This document shows, one piece after another, positions 36,292 through 44,997 of a stretch of DNA of 64,000 nt. Both the position numbers and the translations under genes were made by a program. The first letter of the stretch is position 1. Every line of letters begins with the position of its first letter. A model generated the notes under the pieces. It did no database searches. It was given only the letters and a program-made list of their open reading frames with translations, and was not told the DNA's origin. The DNA is from CAZIOH01 sp964540815. GTDB lineage: Bacteria > Myxococcota_A > Polyangia > Fen-1088. Where the stretch lies: assembly GCA_964540815.1 (NCBI GenBank), contig CAZIOH010000007.1, forward strand, positions 47,087 through 111,086, in the 5' to 3' direction.

Positions 36292-36563
36292 CCGAGCGCG
36301 CTGCCCTCGCCGAGATCGCCAGGAAGCGCTAGATGAGACGATTTCTCCGGGCGCTTGACAACTTCCGGGGCTGGTGACCGATGTCTATGAAGATGACGAT
36401 TGGGCGGCATGGAGCGCCTCGTAACCCGAGCGCTAGAGCGCTTGAAGCGAACAATAGCCGTGACCTGTGGAAGGGTGGAGGGATCGATGAGCTCAGTGTG
36501 GGAATTGGCATTCACGCGTTTGTGGAAGCGTTGGGGACCGCTGGAACGTCTTGGCCCGCAGCG

Positions 36564-38102
36564 ATGAGAAGTGCCGCCCGATCAATGGTATTTTGCGTTG
36601 CAATTTCGGGCTGCGGTGATTCGTCAACAGCACCCGTTGCGGGGGTTGCCTCCGGCGGAGAGGGACCGGTTGCATCGGCAGGCGCCGGCGGGAGGATTGA
36701 CTCGACAGGTTCCGGCGGCACCGGTAGTGGCGGCGCGGCATCCGACGTTGTGAGCACTGGCGGCGCGGCAACCGACGCTGCCAGCACGGGCGGCGCGGCA
36801 CCTGGAGGCTCGAGCCCCGCAGTTCGACTGACGCTTTCAACAGAAGGAATTGCGTCGGCGACTGGAAGAGCCGTTCCGGATCCGATAGGCACCAGTTGTG
36901 GACCGGGGTGCTTCACGTACGGCGAGGGGCAGACCGTGGAAATCGCGGCGGCCGGAGATCAGAGCGCCCTGTTCGCGGCTTGGAGCGGCGACTGCGTCGG
37001 CCATGGTCAAACGTGCACTCTCATCATGTCCGCAGACAAGAGCGCCCACGCTCATTTCAGACCGAACATGAACATCATGTTCGTCACCGAGAGTACGCTC
37101 GTCCCGGCGACCATCGGATCAGACCTAGCCAGGGCTGATAGCTTGTGCGCCGAATCGGCCGCAGCCGCATGGTTGGGCGGCTCGACGTGGAAGGCGTGGA
37201 TGGCAACGAGCAGGGCCACCACGAATATCAACGCGGCGACACACGTCGGTCGGTCGACGACGGGCTGGATTCGCACCGACGGAAGACCGTTCGCCACGAG
37301 CATGGCGAACCTTCTGGCTGGGAAGATTTACTATCCGCCACGGCTCACCGAACGGAACGCCATTCGGTCTGATGAATACGCGGTGGTCACTGGAGCGGAC
37401 ACGAATGGCGACGCCATTGAGAACGGGACCTGCGGCGACTGGACCTCCTCCGGATCCGCCTACAACGGAGACGTGACAACGACGACTTCCAGTTGGACGT
37501 TTCAATTCCTTACCGCCGGCGATTCGTGCCGGACAACGAACTATCCAATCTACTGCTTCGAGAACGACAACGACATGATCGCGGTTCCGGCGCCGGTTGC
37601 CCCCGGGAATGTTCGGCGCGCGTTCTTGTCGGAGTCCCTGTGGGTTCCCGGAGGCGGCGTTGCGGCGGCCGACGCGGTCTGCCAGACGGATGCGATGACG
37701 GCTGGTCTCCCGAACGCGGCCGACTACCGTGCCCTGCTGACCACGTCTGTTGCCGCAACTGATCCGTCCCGCATCAACCTGGCCGGCCAACCCTGGGCTC
37801 GCCTGGACGACGCGCAGCTCGTTGCGACGGCTACCGACCTGGCAGCCCCTACAGCGGACAAGTTGCTCACTTCCCTGAATGTCGGTCCGAGCGGAGGCTA
37901 CATCGCTAACTTTGCCGCCTGGACCGGAACCGCTGCGACTCCTTCGATCAACAACCCGGGGCTCAACTGCAACAACTGGACGTCCGGCTCTCCCAGCGTG
38001 TCTTCTGGGTGGGGATTGGCCAACGGATCCTCGCCGGCGTGGTGGGCGGGAAACATGCAAGCCTGCAACACTCCGTCGGCACTGTACTGCTTCGAGCGAT
38101 AA
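36564..38102 (+). CDS. lipoprotein with InlB-like repeat and two DUF1554-like domains
   Basis: 512 aa; ATG 36564 chosen because a lipoprotein signal follows (SMVFCVAISGCGDSS), although the frame is open to 36381. Ser/Gly-rich tether, then a divergent InlB-type repeat (TYGEGQTVEIAAAGDQSALF, then FAAWSGDCVGHGQTC). Two tandem DUF1554-like (C-type-lectin-like) domains start at MFVTESTLVPATIGSDLARA and RRAFLSESLWVPGGGVAAAD, each ending in a Cys-Phe-Glu motif (IYCFEND, LYCFER). Likely a cell-surface binding protein. No RBS stands out. Confidence 0.82.
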   Translation: MRSAARSMVFCVAISGCGDSSTAPVAGVASGGEGPVASAGAGGRIDSTGSGGTGSGGAASDVVSTGGAATDAASTGGAAPGGSSPAVRLTLSTEGIASATGRAVPDPIGTSCGPGCFTYGEGQTVEIAAAGDQSALFAAWSGDCVGHGQTCTLIMSADKSAHAHFRPNMNIMFVTESTLVPATIGSDLARADSLCAESAAAAWLGGSTWKAWMATSRATTNINAATHVGRSTTGWIRTDGRPFATSMANLLAGKIYYPPRLTERNAIRSDEYAVVTGADTNGDAIENGTCGDWTSSGSAYNGDVTTTTSSWTFQFLTAGDSCRTTNYPIYCFENDNDMIAVPAPVAPGNVRRAFLSESLWVPGGGVAAADAVCQTDAMTAGLPNAADYRALLTTSVAATDPSRINLAGQPWARLDDAQLVATATDLAAPTADKLLTSLNVGPSGGYIANFAAWTGTAATPSINNPGLNCNNWTSGSPSVSSGWGLANGSSPAWWAGNMQACNTPSALYCFER

Positions 38103-38185
38103 GCTTGCAGGCGATAGCGCTTCGGCAGGAGGCGGGCCTCGACCCATCGAACCCTGCGCGAGATCCCGTACCCGATCGCACTCTC

Positions 38186-38572
38186 TCAGCCTCCCCCACC
38201 ACCACCCTGTCCCGTGCCTCCGGCCCCTCCGAAACCCCTTCGAAGAACGGTGAAGTTCCCGTCCTCCACTTTGACCCACGACTGGAGCGGCCGGTGGACC
38301 AAGATTCCCGAGAAGATACCTTCGATGGGTTCACCCACGGCACCACTTCGGATGATCTGAATCGTGCAACAATCCGCCGATCCGGCGCTGTTTGAATCTC
38401 TGGCACCGGCATCGAGATTGAGGTACTGGATCCCGGGGCATGCGTAAGTTCCTCGCGCCAGCGCCGGAAGGAAAATCTTGATGCTGCCGTCGAAGCTGTA
38501 GCCGGCCACACCGGACGGATTCACATCGAAGCGCGTGAAAGACCGGGCGAATCCGTTCAACGTGGCCGTCAT
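38186..38572 (-). CDS. Gly-rich hypothetical protein, N-terminus probably lost
   Basis: 128 aa from the first available ATG at 38572. The same frame stays open upstream to about 38717 and reads like the tether of an exported protein (GGGAGGGTITTAPWPESCVP), but no start codon or signal peptide is found before a stop near 38725. The body contains FDGSIKIFLPALARGTYACP and ADCCTIQIIRSGAVGEPIEG; the C-terminus is poly-Gly. No family recognised. Probably a 5'-truncated lipoprotein. From there to 39073 nothing else was recognised. Confidence 0.45.
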   Translation of the reverse strand: MTATLNGFARSFTRFDVNPSGVAGYSFDGSIKIFLPALARGTYACPGIQYLNLDAGARDSNSAGSADCCTIQIIRSGAVGEPIEGIFSGILVHRPLQSWVKVEDGNFTVLRRGFGGAGGTGQGGGGGG

Positions 38573-39073
38573 CGATTCCTCGGGACCCGCGGGCTGACCA
38601 AATTCGGCATCTCCTGCCGGACCCGACGGAAGATTCTCGCCCGCCGGCCGAGAAAGGAAGGCGGGAGGAACGCAGGACTCTGGCCAAGGCGCCGTGGTGA
38701 TGGTGCCCCCGCCCGCACCTCCTCCCCAAGCGCTTCGTCAAGATCGCGCCAGACCTGACCTGGTCGGTGCTCCTCCTCGTCCTGACGGAGACGATCTCAC
38801 CCTCTGTCCGACTGTCACCAGCCCACCATGGTTCGACAGACCTTGCCACCTACCCGCCGGCCCCCGACCCATCCGGCTCATCAACCGGCTCATCCATGAC
38901 CACCCTCATCGCGACGCTCGAACCTGCCGGTGGCGCTGCGGGGAGAGCTTTGCCCGAAGCCTGCCATCTGTGGCCTGCCAGGCCGCCAGACACCGCGCTA
39001 TACGGCCTCACGCGGCGGCTCGCTCGCGCTCCCCGCCTTCCTCGGTCCCACTCACGAAAACCTATCTCTTCGT

Positions 39074-39135
39074 CAACTTTGCCCGCCATTTGGCTGAATC
39101 CGGCCAGGAGATTGGACCGATCTGGCGGGCATCGC
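39074..39135. repeat. interspersed repeat, part 2 only
   Basis: TTTGGCTGAATCCGGCCAGG followed by AGATTGGACCGATCTGGCGG matches 19689-19750 closely. It abuts the broken SDR gene at the point where that gene loses homology, so the element, or a recombination at it, probably truncated the gene. Confidence 0.6.
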
Positions 39136-39308
39136 CGCTGCCTGGGCGCCGGCGCGCTCCAGCTCGGCGACGATGGCGTCGAGCCGCTCCTTGCGACAGG
39201 CACCCAGGAAGACCTTCGCCCCCTTGGCGGCCAGGTGGCGAGCGGTGGCCACGCCGAGCCTCTGCTCGCTCCCGTGATCACGACGACCTTTCCTGCGATG
39301 TTCGACAT
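39125..39308 (-). pseudogene. SDR dehydrogenase fragment, truncated and frameshifted
   Basis: ATG 39308 starts MSNIAGKVVVITGASRG, the SDR cofactor motif. The frame then shifts, and the continuation is seen in another frame as LGVATARHLAAKGAKVFLGA, KERLDAIVAELERAGAQ. Homology ends near 39125, exactly at the interspersed repeat. The catalytic Ser-Tyr-Lys region is absent. Confidence 0.65.
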
Positions 39309-39399
39309 GGTTGGTCTCGCTTCCTGCTGGCCGCGTGGCCCTAATTTGATGGTCTCAACCTACGCCCGCGCACGCACTGGCGAAACCCACACGAGCCGC

Positions 39400-39515
39400 A
39401 TGGGGCGCTTCACGCTGAGCGAGCAACTGTTCAAGGACGCCGGAGACATTGCCCGATACTTGCGCCACCTGGGCCTTCCCACCGACGCATCACCGCCTTC
39501 ACCCGCCCGTGGGCC
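39400..39515 (+). mobile_element. possible IS91-type transposase C-terminal relic
   Basis: The frame reads KDAGDIARYLRHLGLPTD then PPSPARGPPFWQ, resembling the C-terminal tail of IS91-family transposases (ILxHLGLPT.PP..PAR). Nothing else of the element is visible. The rest of this gap (39516-39945) shows no gene; a short frame ending at 39922 (IVADFSRDRVVEGRRSW) could be the tail of a lost gene before the PAAR effector. Confidence 0.35.
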
Positions 39516-39945
39516 ACCCTTCTGGCAGAGGACCGTCTTGCGCCGCCGCCACCGGGAAGGACACCGTCTGCCCTCCGGGGCAAAGACCGTCCCGGCCTCC
39601 TCCCGTTCGCATCGTTCGGTCGCCCCGGGTCCCGTTCGGGCCCCGAACCAAAGCTTCCTTCCGCCACGACCCCGCCCCACAGGGCCTTTGTATCGCCTCC
39701 GTCCCCGCGTTCTCGAGAAGGTTTGGAACGACGCCGACGCAACGTCGAGAACGAGCTGTTGCTCTACGACTTCTTTCGGCGCGAGGAGGGGTCTACCCCC
39801 GAGCGCCCCACTCATCGTCTGTAAGGACCTACATGCATCAGTTCATTGTGGCTGATTTCAGCCGAGATCGCGTCGTTGAGGGCCGCCGATCATGGATTGA
39901 AGTTCCACGGCTTACCGAGTAAGAGCAGGGAAGGAAGGACTCCCG

Positions 39946-40947
39946 ATGCCTGGCCCTGGATTTCCGGCAGCCCGAATTGGCGACCCCGTCACGCATGACG
40001 GGCTGGTCCCCTCAGGTATCATTGGACCGCAGCTCCCGGTACCTTGCCCACAATGCGGGACGCGGCCGGTCCTGGTCGAAGGGATGGCTGCTGCGCACGT
40101 GGGCGTGTCTTGTGTCTGCTCGGGGGCGACCTCGGTCGGGATAGCCCATCCGCCGCCACCGCCAGGGATCCCTCCGGCCCCCATCGCGACAGGTTCAGCG
40201 TCGGTCTTCATCCATGGGATGCCGGCCGCACGCTGGATCCCGAGCGGCGATCTGGGCGCCTGCGGAGTCTTCCTGGGGGACGCCAAGCTGTCCGCTGGTC
40301 GGACCGTGTTCATCGGCGGTCCGGGTATGGGAATCGAGCCTGATGGCAGCTTCGTGACTCGGTACAGTCTCGTCATCACGATCGCAGGTCCCCCTGAATT
40401 CCAGGCCACGGTCGTCAGCCGATTGGACCTCATCTCGACCACGAAGAGTGGGCGCACGGTCCTCGGACGAATCAACGCGAGCGGCAAGTCGATGAAGATC
40501 GTCAAGTACGACGGAGACAACAGCTTCTGCGGGCCGAACAATACCCTCTCCGATATTGCCGGACAGACACCAAAAGGAAAGCCCGTCTTTGACGGCCGCG
40601 GCAAGCCCGTCGAGGGACCGGATGGCAAGACTCAACTACTGGGAACGGGGGCGGGTGCAAACACCACACTCGAGCTGAATCCGGATCTTACCCTGAAGAA
40701 CCCACTCGCCCCTGAGAATCCCCTTCCGAATGACGCAATCCTGATGCACGAACTGAACCACGGCGCGCACCAGATGAGCGGTCAGGCGGACATGTCACCT
40801 CTCGGCGGCGGGTGGACGACTCAGGAGGAGAAGACGACGATTCTCGATGGGGATCCATCCGAGGCAGACTACTTGAAGGAGCGCGGCTATCCCTACCACC
40901 GGATCAATCATGGTCGTGGGTTCGCGCCGAATGATGATTCGCCTTGA
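39946..40947 (+). CDS. PAAR-like protein with C-terminal M91-type metallopeptidase (T6SS effector-like)
   Basis: 333 aa, ATG 39946 with GGAAGGA upstream. The N-terminal about 125 residues are PAAR-like (FPAARIGDPVTHDGLV, SASVFIHGMPAARW, SAGRTVFIGGPGM), the tip module of a type VI secretion spike. The C-terminal domain has ILMHELNHGAHQ, a HExxH zinc site with His at about 268 and 272, and NTTLELNPDL before it, as in M91/NleD-like peptidases. Together this predicts a spike-borne protease delivered into neighbouring cells. No T6SS structural genes are in the window. The gene 9 bases downstream is the candidate immunity protein. Confidence 0.82.
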   Translation: MPGPGFPAARIGDPVTHDGLVPSGIIGPQLPVPCPQCGTRPVLVEGMAAAHVGVSCVCSGATSVGIAHPPPPPGIPPAPIATGSASVFIHGMPAARWIPSGDLGACGVFLGDAKLSAGRTVFIGGPGMGIEPDGSFVTRYSLVITIAGPPEFQATVVSRLDLISTTKSGRTVLGRINASGKSMKIVKYDGDNSFCGPNNTLSDIAGQTPKGKPVFDGRGKPVEGPDGKTQLLGTGAGANTTLELNPDLTLKNPLAPENPLPNDAILMHELNHGAHQMSGQADMSPLGGGWTTQEEKTTILDGDPSEADYLKERGYPYHRINHGRGFAPNDDSP

Positions 40948-40956
40948 GCCGACGCG

Positions 40957-41676
40957 ATGAGGTCGGCCATCCTGATCGTCGCGGCATGGTTCGTGTTTGC
41001 TGACCTCGGTCAGTCCATGATTTTCAACTTCAGCGCGGAGGCAGCTCCCATGCAACCCGATTCGTCGACAAATTCACCCGCGAAGCTCGATTGTTCGTTC
41101 GATGTCGCGTCCGGTCAGTACCTCAGGGTCAAGGTGAAGCTCATCAATCAAGGCGCGGTCGACTTGTTCGTCCTCAATCACCTCTGGAAGCTGAACTCGC
41201 AGAGTAGCGACGTTGATGATCCCGAACACGTCTACCGCTTTGTGCGCAACTCGGAGTTGCGGCTCTTGTGGGGGATTGCTCCGCTGCCCCGGCTCAAGTC
41301 AACGCTCTACCGAAATACTCCTTACGCGACCGCTGTGAGACCAAGGTCTTCGCTCGAGTGGGACTATTCGACGAAGATTCCCGTCTCGGAATACAACGTG
41401 TATTTTGCAGGCTCTCATGGCGGCCCCTTTCAGGCCTCGATGGTCGAGCGCGTGGTTGTGATCGTCGAAGTCATAGAAGCGAAGTCCGGTGTTCTGACGA
41501 AGCCTTCCGGGCTTGGTTCTTCGGTCGAAGTCACTGATTCCGATGCCGTCGAGTCTCGCAAGTCCATTGTCTGTGCTTCTGGGGCGATCGAGCTCGCGAC
41601 CTTGAGACGAACCGATCAGTTCAGTCGCCTCGACATGCCAAATGAAGCGCCTGAGCCGCTACACCTGGCTCCCTGA
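40957..41676 (+). CDS. exported hypothetical, candidate immunity protein
   Basis: 239 aa beginning with a signal-like segment (AILIVAAWFVFADLGQSM). The mature part is beta-rich (YLRVKVKLINQGAVDLFVLN, SLEWDYSTKIPVSEYNVYF, ERVVVIVEVIEAKSG) with no known family. It starts 9 bases after the PAAR-M91 gene, which is the usual place for the cognate immunity gene; export would fit neutralisation of an effector arriving in the periplasm. The role is inferred from position only. Confidence 0.65.
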   Translation: MRSAILIVAAWFVFADLGQSMIFNFSAEAAPMQPDSSTNSPAKLDCSFDVASGQYLRVKVKLINQGAVDLFVLNHLWKLNSQSSDVDDPEHVYRFVRNSELRLLWGIAPLPRLKSTLYRNTPYATAVRPRSSLEWDYSTKIPVSEYNVYFAGSHGGPFQASMVERVVVIVEVIEAKSGVLTKPSGLGSSVEVTDSDAVESRKSIVCASGAIELATLRRTDQFSRLDMPNEAPEPLHLAP

Positions 41677-41718
41677 CGAAGCAACTGACCCGGACGTGGG
41701 ACGGTACGGAATCTCGCC

Positions 41719-41883
41719 CTACCCCGGCCCACAGGACACCATCAAGATGGGGACCCACCAGAGCAAAATGGATACCAGCGCAACCATGGGTTGAGCGATG
41801 AGTGCGCGTGCCGCCGACAAGACGTCAGCGACAAATCCGGTCGGCGCTGGCTTGGAATCGGGAATCGCTTCGTCGAAGCTCAT
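41719..41883 (-). CDS. 54-aa membrane peptide
   Basis: ATG 41883 preceded on the minus strand by GAGAGGGG, a good ribosome site. The product starts MSFDEAIPDSKPAPTG and has one strong hydrophobic helix (MVALVSILLWWVPILMV) before the TAG at 41719-41721. No family recognised; it could be a small membrane protein or the surviving N-terminus of a longer multi-pass protein. Convergent with the candidate immunity gene. Confidence 0.5.
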   Translation of the reverse strand: MSFDEAIPDSKPAPTGFVADVLSAARALIAQPMVALVSILLWWVPILMVSCGPG

Positions 41884-42480
41884 GTCGTCACCCCTCTCAC
41901 TCTACTCGTCCAGGGCAAAGGGAGGTGAGCTCACCGCGCCACTACCCTCCGACGGGGCGCCGCCTTGCCGTCCTCCGTCATGACGTCGAGGACCAACCCA
42001 TCGGCGATCTCCACTTCGCGCGTCGCCTCTCCGCTGTCGCTTCGTGGTCACGCACGCGGGCAGCACGGCCTGCGCGGGCCGGCGTCTTGGACCCTGCCCG
42101 CGGATTGGGAAGGGCCCTTCGGACGGACGATCTAGTGCTGAACGTCGCTCGCCATCGCAGCAGGCTGGAGGCGTCGGACTCGGCGGGGGCGGGGCTGGCG
42201 CCGCCAGCGCTTTTAGGGGTGTTCGCGAGACCTCCACCGTCGGACCGCCGGTCGCGCTGTCGACCTCGCCCATAATCGAACAGGAGGGGTAGTAGTGACT
42301 TGCGTGTCGGCCAAACGAGCGCGGACGATCAGGCGCTGGCCATGGTGCCTTTCTAAGAAGGGCGGAACGCTCCTGTCGGAAGGGCAGGTCTCTCAGGCCT
42401 CTCTGGCATTCGAAGAAGGCGAAAGACTGGATCCGAGCGGCGGAACGATCCCGTAGTGTCCCGAGAGCCATCGCCGCCGT
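41884..42480. other. intergenic, no convincing gene
   Basis: About 600 bases. Open frames exist on both strands but are Arg/Pro/Ala-rich, overlap each other and match nothing recognisable. Transposase-like sequence begins at 42481. Confidence 0.4.
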
Positions 42481-42690
42481 TCACCCCGCCTCGCGGTGGT
42501 AGTAGTTCAAGAGGCTGCCGAGATCCGCGCGCTGCTCGTCATTGTGAGCATGACCTCCTTCAGAACCCGAACCTCTTCCTGCACATAGGCGAGCTTCCGC
42601 TGGATCCGCTTCCCGGAAGATGTGGCGGGCAATCGTTCCGCCGTGATGGGCCACCTCATCGCCTGGCGGGAGGCTCGACATCTCGGCCCC
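42481..42690 (-). mobile_element. integrase-core transposase relic with its middle deleted
   Basis: On the minus strand one frame reads KLAYVQEEVRVLKEVM, matching the N-terminal helix of integrase-core (DDE) transposases. An overlapping frame reads RADLGSLLNYYHREAG and stops, matching the C-terminal tail (LGGLLxYYxREA) of the same family. The catalytic core is missing and the two ends overlap within about 60 bases, indicating internal deletion and frameshift. Confidence 0.55.
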
Positions 42691-42726
42691 GTTACGCCGA
42701 TCTGCCTGCGTGGGCGGACCAGTCGA

Positions 42727-43509
42727 TCACTTGAAGAACGCAATGTCATCGATCCAGACGTCGAAGACGGGCGCCGCCGCGGGGATGCCGAACTCGACAT
42801 TGGTCACATTGGCCACGTCGAGCGTGGGCCGCGGCAGACCAAAGCTGCGTTGCCCGAGCTGGCCGAAGTTAAAGGTGAAGCGCTGCCAGGCCGCGGTCAG
42901 CGTCAATGTGCTCCCGAAGTCGTCGTAGCACGCGGTGGGACCAGAGGTGAGGGTCTTGTCGCAGTGACCGCCGGCTGGGTTGGAGTACTGATCGCCGATG
43001 CCGAAGCGGACCGAACCGACGGACGTCTCGCCCTTGCGGGCCCAGAAGGTGATCCCCCGCGCGGCCGTGGCGTCATACGGCGTATCGACGTATTCGCCGC
43101 CAATCATGGCGACCCTGAAGCTGAAGCCGAAACCCGAGCCCCAGTCCGAAAAGCCGCTGCCGGTGACCCGCATCGCGCGCTTGCTGGTTCCGCAGCGCGG
43201 CTCGGGGATTGGCTCCATCGGAAACATCGTCTCGGGCGCCGGGTTGAGCGTTCCCGCGGTCATATCGTCATACGTGTACCAGATGGACACCCGACCATCC
43301 TTTGCCAGGATGAACTGATCGCCGTCCTCCATGTCGTCGATGTAGTCGAGCAGGCCAGGGTCGGGGACGGAACACAGCGGATCGAGCTTCACCTCGGTGC
43401 TCGAGCCACCCCCGCATCCGCCCAAGGCCGTCGCAACCAGCACCGCGCCCACGGGAAACCAGAACCAAGGCAATGAAGTGGGCGACGGTGATGACGTATG
43501 TCCATGCAT
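42727..43509 (-). CDS. lipoprotein with carbohydrate-binding-like domain
   Basis: 260 aa; ATG 43509 places the lipobox (VLVATALGGCGGG) at a normal distance. The body starts YIDDMEDGDQFILAKDGRVS and has ARGITFWARKGETSVGSVRF, then PVFDVWIDDIAFFK at the end. This is the jelly-roll layout of CBM-like domains, and the same pattern occurs at 52460 and 53257. It follows the DUF1552 gene on the same strand after 126 bases and may share the sigma54-type promoter at 46751. Function in polysaccharide binding is inferred. Confidence 0.8.
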   Translation of the reverse strand: MHGHTSSPSPTSLPWFWFPVGAVLVATALGGCGGGSSTEVKLDPLCSVPDPGLLDYIDDMEDGDQFILAKDGRVSIWYTYDDMTAGTLNPAPETMFPMEPIPEPRCGTSKRAMRVTGSGFSDWGSGFGFSFRVAMIGGEYVDTPYDATAARGITFWARKGETSVGSVRFGIGDQYSNPAGGHCDKTLTSGPTACYDDFGSTLTLTAAWQRFTFNFGQLGQRSFGLPRPTLDVANVTNVEFGIPAAAPVFDVWIDDIAFFK

Positions 43510-43635
43510 GGCGTTCCTCGCGGGTTGGTGAGTGTCTTTCCCAGCTGCTTCTTCGCGCACGGCGCGGGCGTCGGCGGCCGGCGCAATGGAATCATTCTCA
43601 CTGCTTCTGGTTCACATCAGAGCGCTCGAGCCGGG

Positions 43636-44997
43636 TCAGGCGAAGCCCGACAGCGGCCCGGTGCACCATTCGGCCTTCCCGAAGGTCGTCGCCGGAATGT
43701 CCATGGCCTGCAGGATCGAGACCAGCAGGTTGTTGTGAGGGGGATCGCCGGTGAACGATAGAAAGCGACCGGTGCGCACGGCACCCCCGGCCTGACCGGC
43801 GAGCACGTAAGGGGCCAGCTTGCGGCTGTGGTTGTTTCCCTTGCCGAGCTCGTTGCACCAGAAGACCAGCGACGCGTCCAGGAGCCGGCTGCCGTCGACC
43901 TCCTGCGCGCCGGCCAGCTTGCCGACCAGGGCGGCGAAGCGCTCGGCATACCAGTGGTTGATGCGGGTCAGCTTGTCGACCGCCTGCGCGTCGTCGTCGG
44001 GCAGGTGTGACAGATCGTGGTGAACGTCCGTGATCGGTTGCGGAAGCCAGGTGAAGCGGGTCTGCGACACCGAGCGCGACCATTGCAGCGACGCCACGCG
44101 CGTCAGGTCGCACGCGAGCGCAACCACCAGCAGATCGATCTGCAGATCTCCGATTGCTGGAAAGTCGTCATTCGTGCCCCCGCCCCCGGCGGGCAAGGAG
44201 GGCGCGCCGGGATCGCGGCAGGACGGACTCGGCACGGCGAGTGAGTCGAGGCGCGTCTCGATGTCGCGAACGATGGTGGCATGCGCGTCCAGGCGCACCC
44301 GATCGGCCGCTCCGACCCGCGCCCTGACCGCTTGAAACTGGCCGAGCACGGCGTCGAGGACGCTCCTCCGTCGTGCACGCAGGCGCGCCAGGTCCTCGGC
44401 CGAGGCCCCCCCCGCCGCGCCAAACAGCCGGGCATACGCCCGCTCGGGGCTCTCTTCGGGCGGGACCGGCTGATCGGGACCAACGTAGCTCATGCGACCC
44501 CAGTTGTCCGCGGCCCCAACCTGAACTCCCAGCTCCAAGGAACGCAGACGGGTCCCGGACCCGAGCGTCGCCGCCACCTGCTGATCGACCGAGATTCCGT
44601 TGGCCCAACCCGAGGCGCCCGCGCTCGCTCCCCCCTGGAACGGGCCCGGATTGAGGCTCTGGCCGGTCAGCATGCCGCCGATCCCGTTCTGGTGACCGTC
44701 GCCGCCGCCGCCCTGCTGAAAGAGGCCCGAGACCACCAGCAGGTCGGCTTGAAGAGCGCCGAGGGGATCGAGGATCGGCGCCAGCGCGAAGTCGGTCTCG
44801 GTACCCGAGGGAACCCAGTTCGGGAAGATGGTGCCGTTCGGGGTGAAGACCACCACGAATCGCTTGGGAATCACGGTCGCGGCCCGCGCGTGGCCGGGGT
44901 CCATCGCCTCGAGCAAGGGGAGCGTGAAGGCGGCGCCCGCCGTGCGCAGAACCGCGCGGCGGGAAAGGAGCGGACGACCTGTCTTGATGACGATCAT
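43636..44997 (-). CDS. DUF1552 protein with Tat-like signal (pair 2)
   Basis: 453 aa. Twin-arginine-like signal LLSRRAVLRTAGAAFTLPLL. DUF1552 features: RFVVVFTPNGTIFPNWVPSG, LLVVSGLFQQGG, LDAHATIVRDIETRLDSL, ITDVHHDLSHLPDDDAQ and the late LVFWCNELGKGNNHSRKLAP. Its ATG overlaps the stop of the upstream DUF1592 gene by ATGA (44994-44997). The family's activity is unknown. The coupling to cellulose-related genes through a shared promoter element is the informative point here. Confidence 0.92.
   Translation of the reverse strand: MIVIKTGRPLLSRRAVLRTAGAAFTLPLLEAMDPGHARAATVIPKRFVVVFTPNGTIFPNWVPSGTETDFALAPILDPLGALQADLLVVSGLFQQGGGGDGHQNGIGGMLTGQSLNPGPFQGGASAGASGWANGISVDQQVAATLGSGTRLRSLELGVQVGAADNWGRMSYVGPDQPVPPEESPERAYARLFGAAGGASAEDLARLRARRRSVLDAVLGQFQAVRARVGAADRVRLDAHATIVRDIETRLDSLAVPSPSCRDPGAPSLPAGGGGTNDDFPAIGDLQIDLLVVALACDLTRVASLQWSRSVSQTRFTWLPQPITDVHHDLSHLPDDDAQAVDKLTRINHWYAERFAALVGKLAGAQEVDGSRLLDASLVFWCNELGKGNNHSRKLAPYVLAGQAGGAVRTGRFLSFTGDPPHNNLLVSILQAMDIPATTFGKAEWCTGPLSGFA

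Noticed and set aside
37978..37985. GGACGTCC in the DUF1554-like gene (also at 19552-19559)
   Set aside because: Single palindromes without the extended 21-base element or a sigma54 promoter; expected by chance in GC-rich DNA.
41642..41794. 50-codon plus-strand frame after the candidate immunity gene
   Set aside because: No ribosome site and no family; it overlaps the end of the immunity gene and is antisense to the better-supported 54-aa membrane peptide.
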